26,004 nt of DNA from the NCBI GenBank assembly GCA_900771325.1, contig CAAGNN010000150.1, forward strand, positions 1 to 26,004, given 5' to 3'. A program made the position numbers and the translations under genes. Below are positions 15,401 to 23,141 of this stretch, one piece after another. This DNA is from Kiritimatiellia bacterium (GTDB lineage: Bacteria; Verrucomicrobiota; Kiritimatiellia; RFP12; DVOR01). The notes under the pieces are model-generated. The model worked only from the letters and a program-made list of their open reading frames with translations, had not been told where the DNA came from and did not search any database. The number at the start of each line of letters is the position of its first letter. Position 1 is the first letter of the stretch.

Positions 15401-15809
15401 CGCCGATTTGACCGCCGGAGACGCGCGCGATGGATGCATCGCCCTGCAGCGTCTGCGCAAGAGCGAGCCGGCGATGGAGCTCCTGCGGCGCGTGCCCGAG
15501 GCCGTCTGGCCGACCCTTTCGGGGGCGGAGTTGGTGGCATCGTCGGGCCTCGCGCAGACCTTCGGCGAGCGGCAGTTGGCCCTGGGGCTGCTGCAGTGCG
15601 CCGTCAAGGCCGAGCCGCAGTCTGGCCGCGTGTGGCTGGGGATTGCCCTTTTCTATTATGGCACCGGGGATGAAGCCCGGGCCTACGAGTGTATGCGCAC
15701 GGCAGTGCGCTTTGGAGCCTCCTCGCTCATTGAGGCAGATGAGGCCGTAGCAAACGTCTTCTTGCACCTGGTGCGGCGCTACGGTCCACAGAAAGGAGCC
15801 GCGCAATGA
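12462..15809 (+). CDS. DUF2723 polytopic membrane protein with a C-terminal TPR-like domain
   Basis: 1115 aa. After a short cytoplasmic start, the first helix leads to the family signature MEDAGELATAADVLGVP and HPPGYPLW (residues 39-63), corresponding to the DxGE and PHPPGYP motifs of DUF2723/TMEM260-like proteins. Those proteins are thought to be lipid-linked-sugar glycosyltransferases of the O-mannosyltransferase type. Ten or more membrane helices continue to about residue 600. A soluble part follows, probably periplasmic, with TPR-like helical pairs from about residue 870 (IYARNGQAEAAERAFGEAMA, GRVWLGIALFYYGTGDEARA). The ATG follows directly on an extended -10 box. The stop overlaps fmt (ATGA), so the two are coupled. 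Codons in the membrane half end mostly in G and in the soluble half mostly in C. A role in glycosylation of exported proteins is an inference. Confidence 0.88.
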   Translation: MFSTERANFLEKVDRLALWVSGLTAFAVYLLSLGPSIGMEDAGELATAADVLGVPHPPGYPLWTMLSWLFCRAFGWVTWQGWPNPGWAVALASAVAGSAAVGVLAAVISRSLKGPLGGLEGGTTVREIAGIGAALAFAFSPGMWSQSVIVEVYALGALFVSLVMLLALDWLVRRRSRTLVWLGVVFGLGLTNYQVLLLAAVPLGAMVAIRRWRLARSFLAAAVPLGLTIYLLHLGAMESADALSTPGAPVILRPEAAIEVRYPGALAPVWLYGALAGTLLAMAAVAWVRPRGQWRELGILAGLLGALLALSAWRFAAKALPADFGGTLYGFGPAWAVHAVALGGLWALCWRWRRARRFAFVVSAGQVGALALMAQGLMMGLTHPTTGWFWWPIAWNGVVLALAWRLLPGGKWVAGTIGAAEAGLAVYGYMPLVSDTLNPGMNWGYARTWEGFKHAVSRGQYEAISPASICSMAYLRQLWVYLGDLRLQFMGLGMALGAAGLAGALGLARRRAHPERGMRLWPWVTVGLFVMMSAVLVALANPTGDIQDGFIQKVKFITSHQLFAVWIGYGLALAAVGLAKWRGARAAAIGSGVLAAAVALGPMVENFRDRELVRRVGAAEQTGHDFGWQFGAYMMGGAGQILAEVGADEEPLPDPFWPPPMSPGAVYFGGTDAGRFVPTYLAYAVGFRPDICVLTQNALADPTYMNVERDLYGEQLWLPTADEVRTAFTDYTDAVLAGQRTSRGKITEVNGRVQISGSAAVMEICEELARQIWERNPDRDFYLEESYRMPWMDAVLEPAGLAMRLRREAEGRDLAIDRARNDDFWDWMVRRLITRAGYGRDFAAQKSFSKLRSSQAGIYARNGQAEAAERAFGEAMALFPISPDALFRYLQESLLPQARFAVAGRMLRQYLRVDSGNTRAYAALARVEELGKADATFRALTQKVRDKAATTADICNLARTAEALDRHEIAAAYWEQVVAAADLTAGDARDGCIALQRLRKSEPAMELLRRVPEAVWPTLSGAELVASSGLAQTFGERQLALGLLQCAVKAEPQSGRVWLGIALFYYGTGDEARAYECMRTAVRFGASSLIEADEAVANVFLHLVRRYGPQKGAAQ

Positions 15810-16819
15810 TACGTGTTGTCTTTATGGGATCGGCGGACCTCTCCGCGACGATGCTTGAACGTTTGGCGCAGGAGCAAGAGCACCTGCAGGTGGTCGGCTG
15901 CGTGACGCAGCCTGATAAGCCCGCCGGGCGGAGCAAGCACCTGACGCCCTGCGCCTGCAAGGCCTTCGTCACCAAGGCGGGGATTCCCTGCCTCACGCCC
16001 GAGCGGGTCAACACCCCCGAGAGCCTGGCGCAGATTGCCGCCTGGCTGCCGGATGTCATCGTGGTGGTGGCCTATGGGCAGTTCCTCAGCAAGCGGCTCT
16101 TGGATATCCCGACGATGGGCTGCATCAACATCCACCTCTCGCTCCTGCCGCGCTACCGCGGGGCCTCGCCCATCCACGCCGCCCTTCTGGCCGGCGACCG
16201 CGAGACCGGTGCCACGGCGATGTTGATGGATGAGGGGATGGACTCCGGCCCCATCCTGATGACGGCCAAGACCCCCATCCGCGACGACGACACCCTCGAG
16301 ACCCTCCACGACCGCCTAGCCGACCTGGGGGCCGACCTCCTGATCCGCGTCTTGCCCCTCTGGGCCTTCTTCAAGGTCAAGCCCACGCCTCAGGACCCCA
16401 AACTCGTCACCACCGCCTACAAAATCCGCAAGAGCGATGGGCTGCTCCACTGGACCGACCCGACCGACTTCAACCTCCGCAAGCTGCGCGCCTACACCCC
16501 GTGGCCCTCCTGCTTCACCTATATGCCCGACGGCCACAAGGAGCACGGCAAGATGCTCAAGATCCTCACCGCGCACGCCGAGCCCATCGACCTTGACCGC
16601 GAGAAGGCCGTCCCGGGCACCATCTTAGAGATCGGCAAGTCCGGCATCTTGGTGCGCACGGCCGACGGCGCGCTGCGCCTGACGCGGGTCCAATCCGAGG
16701 GCGGCAAGCCGATGGAGGCGGCCGCTTGGCTCTGCGGCCACCCGCTGACCGTCGGCGAAGCCTTCGTCACGCCGCCCGCCCCCGGAGCCAAGCAAATCGT
16801 CGCCTTCGACCGCAATTAG
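15806..16819 (+). CDS. fmt: Methionyl-tRNA formyltransferase
   Basis: 337 aa. It transfers a formyl group from 10-formyltetrahydrofolate to initiator Met-tRNA. The catalytic triad is present: N108 and H110 in NIHLSLLPRYRG and D146 in MDEGMDSGPI. The cofactor-binding start VVFMGSADLSA and the SKHLTPC segment also fit, and the C-terminal tRNA-binding domain begins near residue 210. AGGAG lies upstream of the ATG, which overlaps the DUF2723 stop by ATGA. The usual partner def (deformylase) is not in this window. Confidence 0.96.
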   Translation: MIRVVFMGSADLSATMLERLAQEQEHLQVVGCVTQPDKPAGRSKHLTPCACKAFVTKAGIPCLTPERVNTPESLAQIAAWLPDVIVVVAYGQFLSKRLLDIPTMGCINIHLSLLPRYRGASPIHAALLAGDRETGATAMLMDEGMDSGPILMTAKTPIRDDDTLETLHDRLADLGADLLIRVLPLWAFFKVKPTPQDPKLVTTAYKIRKSDGLLHWTDPTDFNLRKLRAYTPWPSCFTYMPDGHKEHGKMLKILTAHAEPIDLDREKAVPGTILEIGKSGILVRTADGALRLTRVQSEGGKPMEAAAWLCGHPLTVGEAFVTPPAPGAKQIVAFDRN

Positions 16820-16836
16820 AGAACCCAAGGAACGCT

Positions 16837-18510
16837 ATGACAGACTGCCAGCGCCCCACCATCGTCATCGGCCACCGCAATCCGGACACCGATTCCATCG
16901 TCTCGGCCATCGCCTACGCCGCCCTCAAGCGCCAGCAAGGCTACACCAATTGTACCCCCGCCCGCGCCGGTCGCCTGACCCCGCAAACGGAATACATCCT
17001 CCGCCGCTTCGATGTCGAGCCCCCCACGCTGATGCCCGATCTGCTCCCCAAGGTCGGCTACTTTCTGCCCGAGGGCAAGCCCGCCACCGTTCCGGAGAAC
17101 AGCGCCCTGTGGGACGCGCTGGAACTGATGGACCACGGTCGCCTGCCGGCCATCCCCGTGGTCGATGGCGAGGGCCGCTACCGCGCCTTCCTCTCGCACA
17201 ACACCTTCACCGAGAACATCATCCACAAGACCGATCCCCACCGCAAGGCCATCATCCCCACCAGCATCAACCTGCTCATCAAGACCCTGCGCGCCCAGCC
17301 GCTGCTCACCTTCAACGGCGATGCGGTCATCAAGAGCCGCATTCTGGTGGCCGGGTCGACCAAGGAGGTCTTCGAGCAGGTCCTCAAGACCGAGCTGCCC
17401 ACCAACGCCATCGCCGTGGTCGAGAACCGCTGCTCCATCCTCGACCTCTGCATCCGCTACAAGGTCCGCGCGATTGTCCTTACCGGTGCCCAGCCCCTCC
17501 CCAAGGAGATGTTCGAGAAGGCCAACGCCGCCGGCATCTCCGTGCTCATCTCCCCCTACGATATCGCCAGCACCATCTACCTGACGCTCTACTCGATGCC
17601 TGTCAGCGCCCTGACGACCGACGAGATCCAAGCCGTCAAGGCCGACGACCTGGTGCGCGACATCCTCCCCGCCGTCCAGGCCTCTCCCACTCGCTCGCTC
17701 CCGGTCACCGATGACGACGGGCGCGTCATCGGCACGATTAACGAGCGCGACCTCTACAAGCAGCCGAACCTCGACATCATTATGGTCGACCACAACGAGC
17801 TCTCGCTGGCCGTGGAAGGGATGGACCAATTCCACATCATCGAGATTATCGACCACCACAAACTCGGCAACTTCCCCACCCACGAGCCGATTAACTTCAT
17901 CAACCGCGTTGTCGGCTCCACCGCCACCGTCGTGGCCTGCCTCTACCAAGAGCAGAAGGCCACCCTCACCCCGGCCATCGCCGGGCTCCTCCTCTCGGCT
18001 ATCATCACCGACACCCTTGCCCTCCAGTCCCCCACCACCACCGACATCGACCGCAATATGGCCGAGTATCTCTCCGGCCTCCTCAACCTCGAAGTCTCCG
18101 CCCTGGCCCACGACATCTTCTCGCACGCCTCCAAGCTCAACGACCTCTCCACCGAGAAGATCCTCTCGATGGACACCAAGGCCTACGAGGAGGACGGCAT
18201 CACCTTCACCGTCTCGCAGATCGAAACCGGCACCTCCAACGAGCTCGGCGGCCGCGTGCCCGAACTCCTCGATGCCCTCGACGCGCGCTGCAAGCACGAG
18301 AAGCACTTCTTCGCCGCCCTGATGGTCACCGACATCACCGCCCTCAACTCCGTGCTCCTCGTGGCTGGCGACCCGCGCTTCATCGCCAAGATCCCCTTCC
18401 CCAAGACCGGCAAGGAGAACGTCTTCCTCTGCAAGGGCATTATGTCGCGTAAAAAGCAGCTCCTGCCCCTCCTCCTTGAGCAACTCAAGGCCACCCTCGG
18501 AGTCCGCTAA
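16837..18510 (+). CDS. ppaC: Manganese-dependent family II inorganic pyrophosphatase with CBS-DRTGG-CBS insert
   Basis: 557 aa from the ATG at 16837, which has AAGGA 5-8 nt upstream. It hydrolyses pyrophosphate and so drives biosynthesis. The DHH-domain metal motifs are GHRNPDTDS (12-20), VDHNE (317-321) and IDHHK (338-342), and the C-terminal DHHA2 domain has SRKKQ. Between the first and later motifs lie a CBS motif (about 80-140), a DRTGG-like domain (about 145-255) and a second CBS motif (about 265-310). This is the regulatory insert of CBS-PPases, which bind adenine nucleotides to tune activity. The gene starts 17 nt after fmt and overlaps ispH by one base. Confidence 0.95.
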   Translation: MTDCQRPTIVIGHRNPDTDSIVSAIAYAALKRQQGYTNCTPARAGRLTPQTEYILRRFDVEPPTLMPDLLPKVGYFLPEGKPATVPENSALWDALELMDHGRLPAIPVVDGEGRYRAFLSHNTFTENIIHKTDPHRKAIIPTSINLLIKTLRAQPLLTFNGDAVIKSRILVAGSTKEVFEQVLKTELPTNAIAVVENRCSILDLCIRYKVRAIVLTGAQPLPKEMFEKANAAGISVLISPYDIASTIYLTLYSMPVSALTTDEIQAVKADDLVRDILPAVQASPTRSLPVTDDDGRVIGTINERDLYKQPNLDIIMVDHNELSLAVEGMDQFHIIEIIDHHKLGNFPTHEPINFINRVVGSTATVVACLYQEQKATLTPAIAGLLLSAIITDTLALQSPTTTDIDRNMAEYLSGLLNLEVSALAHDIFSHASKLNDLSTEKILSMDTKAYEEDGITFTVSQIETGTSNELGGRVPELLDALDARCKHEKHFFAALMVTDITALNSVLLVAGDPRFIAKIPFPKTGKENVFLCKGIMSRKKQLLPLLLEQLKATLGVR

Positions 18511-19370
18511 TGGAGCTCTTCATCGCCGAGCCGCACGGGATGTGCACCGGTGTGGCCCGCGCCCTGCGCATCGTCCGCCGCACCCTGGAAGCGCACCCCG
18601 GCGAGCCGCTCTGGTGCTTCCACGAAATCGTCCACAACGAACACGTCGTCTCCGACCTGCGCGCCCAGGGCGTCCGCTTCGTCGATGACCTCGCCGACGT
18701 CCCCCCCGGCTCGCGCCTGCTCTTCTCCGCCCACGGCGTGAGCCCGGCCATCCGCGCCCAAGCGGCCGAACGCCACCTGGAAGTGGTCGATGCCACCTGC
18801 CCCTTCGTCGCCAAGGTCCACGCCGAGGCCAAGACCTTTGCCGCCCAAGCGCTCCCCATTGCCCTCGTCGGCCACAAGGGCCACGATGAAGTGGTCGGCA
18901 TCCTCGGCGAAGCGCCCGCCGCTATCCGCGTCATCGAAAGCGCTGCCGACGTCACCGCCCTGCGCCAGGAACTCCCCGCCGTGCGCGACCTCGCCCTCCT
19001 CAGCCAGACCACCGTCAGCGGCGAGATGTTCGCCGAGCGCTTGGCCGACCTCCGGGCCGCCGGTTTCCTCCCCCGCCTCCCCAACCATCGCGACATCTGC
19101 TACGCCACCCAAGAGCGCCAAGATGCCGTCCGCGACCTCGCCCGCCGCGTCGACCGCCTCCTCGTCCTCGGCTCGCGCACCTCCTCCAACTCCAAACGCC
19201 TGGCCGAAGTCGCCCAAAACGCCGGTTGCCCAGCCACCCTCATCGCCTCCCCCGAGGAACTCGACGCGCTCGACCTCTCCGGCGTTGCGCGCCTGGGCCT
19301 CACCTCCGGCGCCTCCACCCCTGAAGAACTCCTCACCGAAGTCGCCCGCCGCCTCACCGCGCGCGCCTAA
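18510..19370 (+). CDS. ispH: 4-hydroxy-3-methylbut-2-enyl diphosphate reductase
   Basis: 286 aa. It catalyses the last step of the methylerythritol phosphate pathway, giving IPP and DMAPP, with a [4Fe-4S] cluster. The three cluster cysteines are C12 (GMCTGV), C97 (ATCPFV) and C197 (ICYATQ). Substrate-binding sites VHNEHVV, SAHGVS, GHKGHDE, SQTT and SSNSKR are all present. The ATG overlaps the pyrophosphatase stop (TAATG), with GGAG 8 nt upstream. Pyrophosphate is released in isoprenoid assembly, so pairing with a pyrophosphatase is sensible, though fmt and the DUF2723 gene are not obviously related. It is the last gene of the operon. Confidence 0.96.
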   Translation: MELFIAEPHGMCTGVARALRIVRRTLEAHPGEPLWCFHEIVHNEHVVSDLRAQGVRFVDDLADVPPGSRLLFSAHGVSPAIRAQAAERHLEVVDATCPFVAKVHAEAKTFAAQALPIALVGHKGHDEVVGILGEAPAAIRVIESAADVTALRQELPAVRDLALLSQTTVSGEMFAERLADLRAAGFLPRLPNHRDICYATQERQDAVRDLARRVDRLLVLGSRTSSNSKRLAEVAQNAGCPATLIASPEELDALDLSGVARLGLTSGASTPEELLTEVARRLTARA

Positions 19371-19376
19371 TCGCGT

Positions 19377-19744
19377 GGCTCGCTTCGCTCGCAGCTGACA
19401 GCGGTTAGTTGTTAGCTGTTAGCGCGCGTTCCGCGACGGATAGGCTAAGGGAAGAGGGGGCAAGAGACCCCTCCGCTAGCCATCCGCCCCGGGTCCACCG
19501 CGCATCCGCCCCGGGTCCGAGGTCAACCCGCCCCAGGTCCAAGGTCAACCCGCCCCGGGTCCGAGGTCAACCCGCCCCGGGTCCAAGGTCAACCCGCCCC
19601 GGGTCCGAGGTCAACCCGGGGCGGATGCGAGGTGAACCTGGGGCGGGTCGTCTGAGGCCGGCCTCCACGTCCCCCCTCCCCTAGCCTATCCGTCGCGGCA
19701 CGCGCGCTGTCAGCTGTCCGTTTCGGCTGTCCGCTGGCTCGCGC
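19377..19744. repeat. Complete mirror-symmetric composite intergenic element
   Basis: The left arm reads GGCTCGCTTCGCTCGC, then GACAGC/TTAGC short repeats, then AGCGCGCGTTCCGCG and onward (19421-19447). The right arm is the reverse: 19682-19708 matches the left block as an inverted repeat at 26 of 27 positions, followed by CTGTCAGCTGTCCG short repeats and CTGGCTCGCGC. The 22-bp array fills the centre. It starts 6 bp after the ispH stop. No gene is visible inside; open frames through the array are artefacts of the repeat lacking stops. Confidence 0.8.
19486..19661. repeat. 22-bp array (locus 4), eight units with an orientation switch
   Basis: Eight contiguous 22-bp units start at 19486 and every 22 bp to 19640. 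The first six begin GCCCCGGGTCC or GCCCCAGGTCC. From 19618 the last two begin GGGGCGG. The register stays at exactly 22 bp across the switch. A perfect 12-bp palindrome, GAGGCCGGCCTC, lies at its right edge (19654-19665). Confidence 0.92.
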
Positions 19745-19770
19745 CACAAGCCCACCCCGCACGGGCGTAG

Positions 19771-19800
19771 TTGCACGGGCAGGAAGAAATCGCGTATAAT
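19771..19800 (+). promoter_or_regulatory. Sigma-70 type promoter of the NifA-like regulator
   Basis: TTGCAC (19771-19776) and a perfect TATAAT (19795-19800) are separated by 18 bp. Transcription would start near 19807, giving a leader of about 47 nt. Confidence 0.7.
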
Positions 19801-19853
19801 GTGCGCGGTTTGCCGGTGGAAGCGACTTCCATTTCAGCGTGCACAGAGGAGTT

Positions 19854-21374
19854 ATGCAGGGCGACTTTGATAGAGAGATTCAAGTCCTTCGCGAAATCAG
19901 CTCGGCGATTGTTCACGAGCGCGACCCCCAACGCCTTTTGGTTGAGGCGCTGGCCATTCTTAATCGGCAGATGGGGATGTTGCGCGGGACAATCGCCTTA
20001 TTGCACGATGGCACTCTGACGATTGAGGCCTCGCACGGGCTCGACGAGACGGCCCGGCGCTTGGGGCGCTACCGTCTGGGCGAAGGGGTGACTGGCCACG
20101 TGGCCGAGACGGGGGTCGCCGAGATTGTCAGCGACATTCGCAAGGACCGCCGCTTCCTCAACCGCACTGGCGCGCGCGGGGGCGATGAGCCAGTGGCCTT
20201 CATCTGCGTGCCGCTCTTCTCGCGCGAGGAGGTGATTGGTACGCTGAGTATCGACCGGCGGGTGGAGCCGGGGATGGACCTCAAGGCCGATGCCGCGCTG
20301 CTGGAGATTGTCGGCAACATCACGGCCGGCGCGGTGGGGTTGCTGCTGCAGAACCAAGAGGAGCGGCAGGCGTTGGAGGCGGAGAACCGCACGTTGCGCG
20401 ACCTCTCGGCCAACCCGGGGGAACTGGTGGGGAATTGCTCGGCGATGCGGCAGGTCTATGCGCAGATTCGCCAGGTGGCGGCCTCGGATGCCACAGTGCT
20501 GATTCGCGGATCGACGGGGACGGGTAAGGAGTTGGTGGCGCGGGCAATTGTCCGCCTCTCCGGGCGCAAGAGCAAGCCCTTTGTGGCGCTCAACTGCGCG
20601 GCGCTGCCCGAGGCGTTGGTGGAGAGCGAACTCTTTGGCCACGAGAAGGGGGCCTTTACCGGGGCGACGGGGCGGCGAATTGGTCGGGCGGAGGAGGCCG
20701 ACGGCGGCACCCTCTTCCTCGATGAAGTTGGCGACTTGACCCCGCAGACGCAGATCAAGCTCTTGCGCTTCCTGCAGGAGCGGACCTTCTCGCGCGTGGG
20801 CAGCAACAAGGAGTTGCGCGCGGATGTGCGCTTCATCGCCGCCACCAGCCGCGACCTTGAGGCCTTGATGCAGCAAGGCAAGTTCCGCGAAGACCTCTAC
20901 TACCGCCTGAACATCTTCCCGATTATGATGCCCGACCTGGCCAAGCGCCGTAGCGACATTATCTTGCTTGCCGAGCACTTTATGGCGAAGATGGGCGTGC
21001 GCTACCGCAAGCAGATGACTCGCCTCTCCACCACCGCCATCAACCTGCTGATGGCCTATCACTGGCCGGGCAATGTGCGCGAGTTGGAGAACTGCATCGA
21101 GCGCGCCGTGCTGACCTCGACCGATGGCGCCATTCACGCCTATAACCTCCCGCCCTCCCTCCAAACTGGCGAGACCACCGGCAACGCCATCTTGACCAAC
21201 GGCAACGCCCCCCTCGCCGTGATGGTCAGCAGCTACGAGCGCGAGCTCCTCGTTGAGGCCCTCAAGCAGAGCAAGGGCAACCTCTCCGCCGCCGGCCGCC
21301 AGCTCGGTGTCTCTCCGCGGATGATGCACTACAAGGTCAGGCACTTCGGCATCCACCCCGAGTGGTACGCGTGA
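19854..21374 (+). CDS. NifA-type sigma-54-dependent transcription activator (GAF-AAA+-Fis)
   Basis: 506 aa from the ATG at 19854, with AGAGGAG directly upstream; a GTG five codons earlier has no ribosome site. Residues about 8-165 form a GAF sensor domain (GEGVTGHVAETG, FICVPLFSREEVIGTLSIDR). The AAA+ core has Walker A GSTGTGKE (219-226; the usual GESGTGKE has ES in place of ST), GAFTGA (266-271), which contacts sigma-54, Walker B LFLDEVG (287-293) and YHWPGNVREL. A Fis-type helix-turn-helix ends the protein (GNLSAAGRQLGVSPRMMHYK). It remodels sigma-54 RNA polymerase in response to a small-molecule or redox signal sensed by the GAF domain. No receiver domain is present, no kinase is nearby, and I found no convincing -24/-12 promoter in the window, so its targets are elsewhere or missed. 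No nitrogen-fixation gene supports calling it nifA. Confidence 0.93.
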   Translation: MQGDFDREIQVLREISSAIVHERDPQRLLVEALAILNRQMGMLRGTIALLHDGTLTIEASHGLDETARRLGRYRLGEGVTGHVAETGVAEIVSDIRKDRRFLNRTGARGGDEPVAFICVPLFSREEVIGTLSIDRRVEPGMDLKADAALLEIVGNITAGAVGLLLQNQEERQALEAENRTLRDLSANPGELVGNCSAMRQVYAQIRQVAASDATVLIRGSTGTGKELVARAIVRLSGRKSKPFVALNCAALPEALVESELFGHEKGAFTGATGRRIGRAEEADGGTLFLDEVGDLTPQTQIKLLRFLQERTFSRVGSNKELRADVRFIAATSRDLEALMQQGKFREDLYYRLNIFPIMMPDLAKRRSDIILLAEHFMAKMGVRYRKQMTRLSTTAINLLMAYHWPGNVRELENCIERAVLTSTDGAIHAYNLPPSLQTGETTGNAILTNGNAPLAVMVSSYERELLVEALKQSKGNLSAAGRQLGVSPRMMHYKVRHFGIHPEWYA

Positions 21375-21400
21375 GAGCACCCGCCGCGCGTCAATTCCGT

Positions 21401-21429
21401 TTGTATCTTGCCGGGGGGTGTGCTAGAAT
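21401..21429 (+). promoter_or_regulatory. Promoter of the dapA operon
   Basis: TTGTAT (21401-21406) and TAGAAT (21424-21429) have a 17-bp spacer, and TGC before TAGAAT makes an extended -10. The spacer contains six G. The leader to the dapA start is only about 23 nt, leaving no room for a lysine riboswitch. Confidence 0.75.
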
Positions 21430-21458
21430 ATGCGCCGTTTTAGATGAAGGAAGCGTCT

Positions 21459-22334
21459 ATGCTCAAGCTTAAAGGTGTTTTCAGTGCTTTGGTCACGCCG
21501 TTCAACGAGGATGGCTCGATTGACTATGGCGCATTGCGTGCGTTGATTGAGTGGCAGATTGCCGAGGGGGTCGCGGGGGTCAGCCCGGTGGGCACCACCG
21601 GCGAATCGCCCACCTTGAACCCGGCAGACCACCTAAAGGTCATCGAGGCGACGGTCGAAGCCGTGGCCGGGCGCGCGAAGGTGATTGCCGGCACCGGGGC
21701 TAACTCCACCGAAGAGGCTGTTCACCTGACCCGGGAGATTATCGGGATTGGCGTGGATGCCACCTTGCAGGTGACGCCCTACTACAATAAACCCAATGCC
21801 GAGGGCCTTTACCGTCACTTCGCCTCGGTGGCGGCGCTGGGGGTGCCGGTGGTGCTCTACAACGTGCCCGGGCGTAGCGGCAAGGAGATTCCCCTGGAGG
21901 TGGTGGCGCGCCTGGCAAAGGATCCGAACGTCTGCGCCATCAAGGAAGCGGCCGGCAGCGTCGAGCGCGTCTCGGCCATCAAGCACGTCTGCCCGGAATT
22001 TACGGTTCTCTCGGGCGATGACAGCCTGACGCTGCCGATGCTCTCGGTGGGCGCCGAGGGCGTGATCTCGGTCTGCTCGAATGTGATTCCGCGCGCGATG
22101 AGCGAGATGGTCAACCTGGCGCTGGCGGGCGACTTTGTTCAGGCGCGGGCTTATCACGCCAAGTATTATCCCCTCTTCCGGGATATGTTCTGCGACACGA
22201 ACCCCATTCCCGTCAAGGCCGCCCTCGCGATGATGGGCAAGATCAAGCAGGTCTACCGCCTGCCGCTGTGCGAACCGACCGAGGCGAACCTGGCCAAGAT
22301 TCGCGCCTGCCTGGAAACCCTGGGCCTACTCTAA
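21459..22334 (+). CDS. dapA: 4-hydroxy-tetrahydrodipicolinate synthase
   Basis: 291 aa, the family length. The start at 21459 is preferred over an ATG 15 nt upstream because AAGGA lies 8 nt before it. It condenses pyruvate with aspartate semialdehyde in the lysine/diaminopimelate pathway. The Schiff-base lysine is K162 (AIKEAAG); GTTGES (45-50), TPYYNKP (106-112) and LYNVPGRSG (133-141) complete the active site. It is the first gene of the operon; dapB follows 9 nt later. Confidence 0.97.
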   Translation: MLKLKGVFSALVTPFNEDGSIDYGALRALIEWQIAEGVAGVSPVGTTGESPTLNPADHLKVIEATVEAVAGRAKVIAGTGANSTEEAVHLTREIIGIGVDATLQVTPYYNKPNAEGLYRHFASVAALGVPVVLYNVPGRSGKEIPLEVVARLAKDPNVCAIKEAAGSVERVSAIKHVCPEFTVLSGDDSLTLPMLSVGAEGVISVCSNVIPRAMSEMVNLALAGDFVQARAYHAKYYPLFRDMFCDTNPIPVKAALAMMGKIKQVYRLPLCEPTEANLAKIRACLETLGLL

Positions 22335-22343
22335 GGAGAAACG

Positions 22344-23114
22344 ATGAAGCTAGCGATTTTGGGTGGTGCCGGGCGGATGGGGCAGATGCTCCTGGAGAGC
22401 GCCAAGGCGATGGGCCTGAATGTGGTGGCTGTGACCGAACAGCCCACGCACCCGCTCATTGGCAAGCCGGTCTCCAACGGCCTCTTCTATCAGGCCACCT
22501 GGCCCAAGGAAGCCGACACGATTATCGACTTTACCTTTCACACCTGCGTCACCGAGAACCTCGCCAATGCCGTTAAGTATCGCCAGGCCTATGTGTTGGG
22601 CACCACGGGGCTGACCGAGGCCGAGCTTGCGGCTGTCGACGAGGCCGCCAAGCAGATTCCGCTCTGCTTTGCGCCAAACTTCTCGCTGGGCATCAACCTG
22701 TTGCTGGAGTTGGTCCAGCGCGCTGCCTCGGTGCTCGACGAGAGCTACGACATCGAGATCACCGAGATGCACCACCGCCATAAGAAAGATGCCCCCAGCG
22801 GCACGGCATTGGGGTTGGCGCAAGCCGCCGCCGCCGGGCGCAAAGTGGCCCTGGATGAGGTGGCTTGCTACGGCCGCCACGGCATCGTCGGCGAGCGGCC
22901 GGTGGGCGAGATTGGGTTGCACGCCCTGCGCGGCGGCTCGGTGGTGGGCGACCACACCGTCCTCTTCGCCGCCGACGAGGAGCGCGTGGAGATTACCCAC
23001 AAGGCCTCTTCGCGCGTGGCCTTTGCCAAGGGCGCGCTCAAGGCCGGTCTCTGGCTCCAAGGGCGCGCGCCGGGTCACTACACGATGCGCCACGTGCTCG
23101 GCTTTGCCGAGTGA
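22344..23114 (+). CDS. dapB: 4-hydroxy-tetrahydrodipicolinate reductase
   Basis: 256 aa. It reduces the DapA product with NAD(P)H, the next step to diaminopimelate for peptidoglycan and lysine. The nucleotide-binding loop is GGAGRMGQ (7-14), GTTGL is at 86-90, and the signature EMHHRHKKDAPSGTA (141-155) carries the catalytic His and Lys. AAGGAGAA lies just before the ATG. Adjacent dapA and dapB suggest coordinated expression. Confidence 0.97.
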   Translation: MKLAILGGAGRMGQMLLESAKAMGLNVVAVTEQPTHPLIGKPVSNGLFYQATWPKEADTIIDFTFHTCVTENLANAVKYRQAYVLGTTGLTEAELAAVDEAAKQIPLCFAPNFSLGINLLLELVQRAASVLDESYDIEITEMHHRHKKDAPSGTALGLAQAAAAGRKVALDEVACYGRHGIVGERPVGEIGLHALRGGSVVGDHTVLFAADEERVEITHKASSRVAFAKGALKAGLWLQGRAPGHYTMRHVLGFAE

Positions 23115-23141
23115 CGGGTGCCGCAACCGCCTGGCGCGCCA

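Noticed and set aside
16816..18483. Long minus-strand frame (555 codons) opposite the pyrophosphatase
   Set aside because: The opposite strand encodes a fully motif-supported pyrophosphatase. The antisense frame is a GC-rich shadow without a start context or recognisable domain.
19409..19684. Open frame through the 22-bp array encoding a Pro/Arg-rich repeat peptide
   Set aside because: The repeat has no stop codons and its 66-bp super-period gives a repeating peptide in every frame. There is no ribosome site and no family resemblance.
21413..21418. G6 tract in the dapA promoter spacer as a phase-variation site
   Set aside because: Six bases are too short for frequent slippage, and dapA is essential in most bacteria.
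21430..21458. Lysine riboswitch before dapA
   Set aside because: The predicted leader is only about 23 nt, too short for the element.
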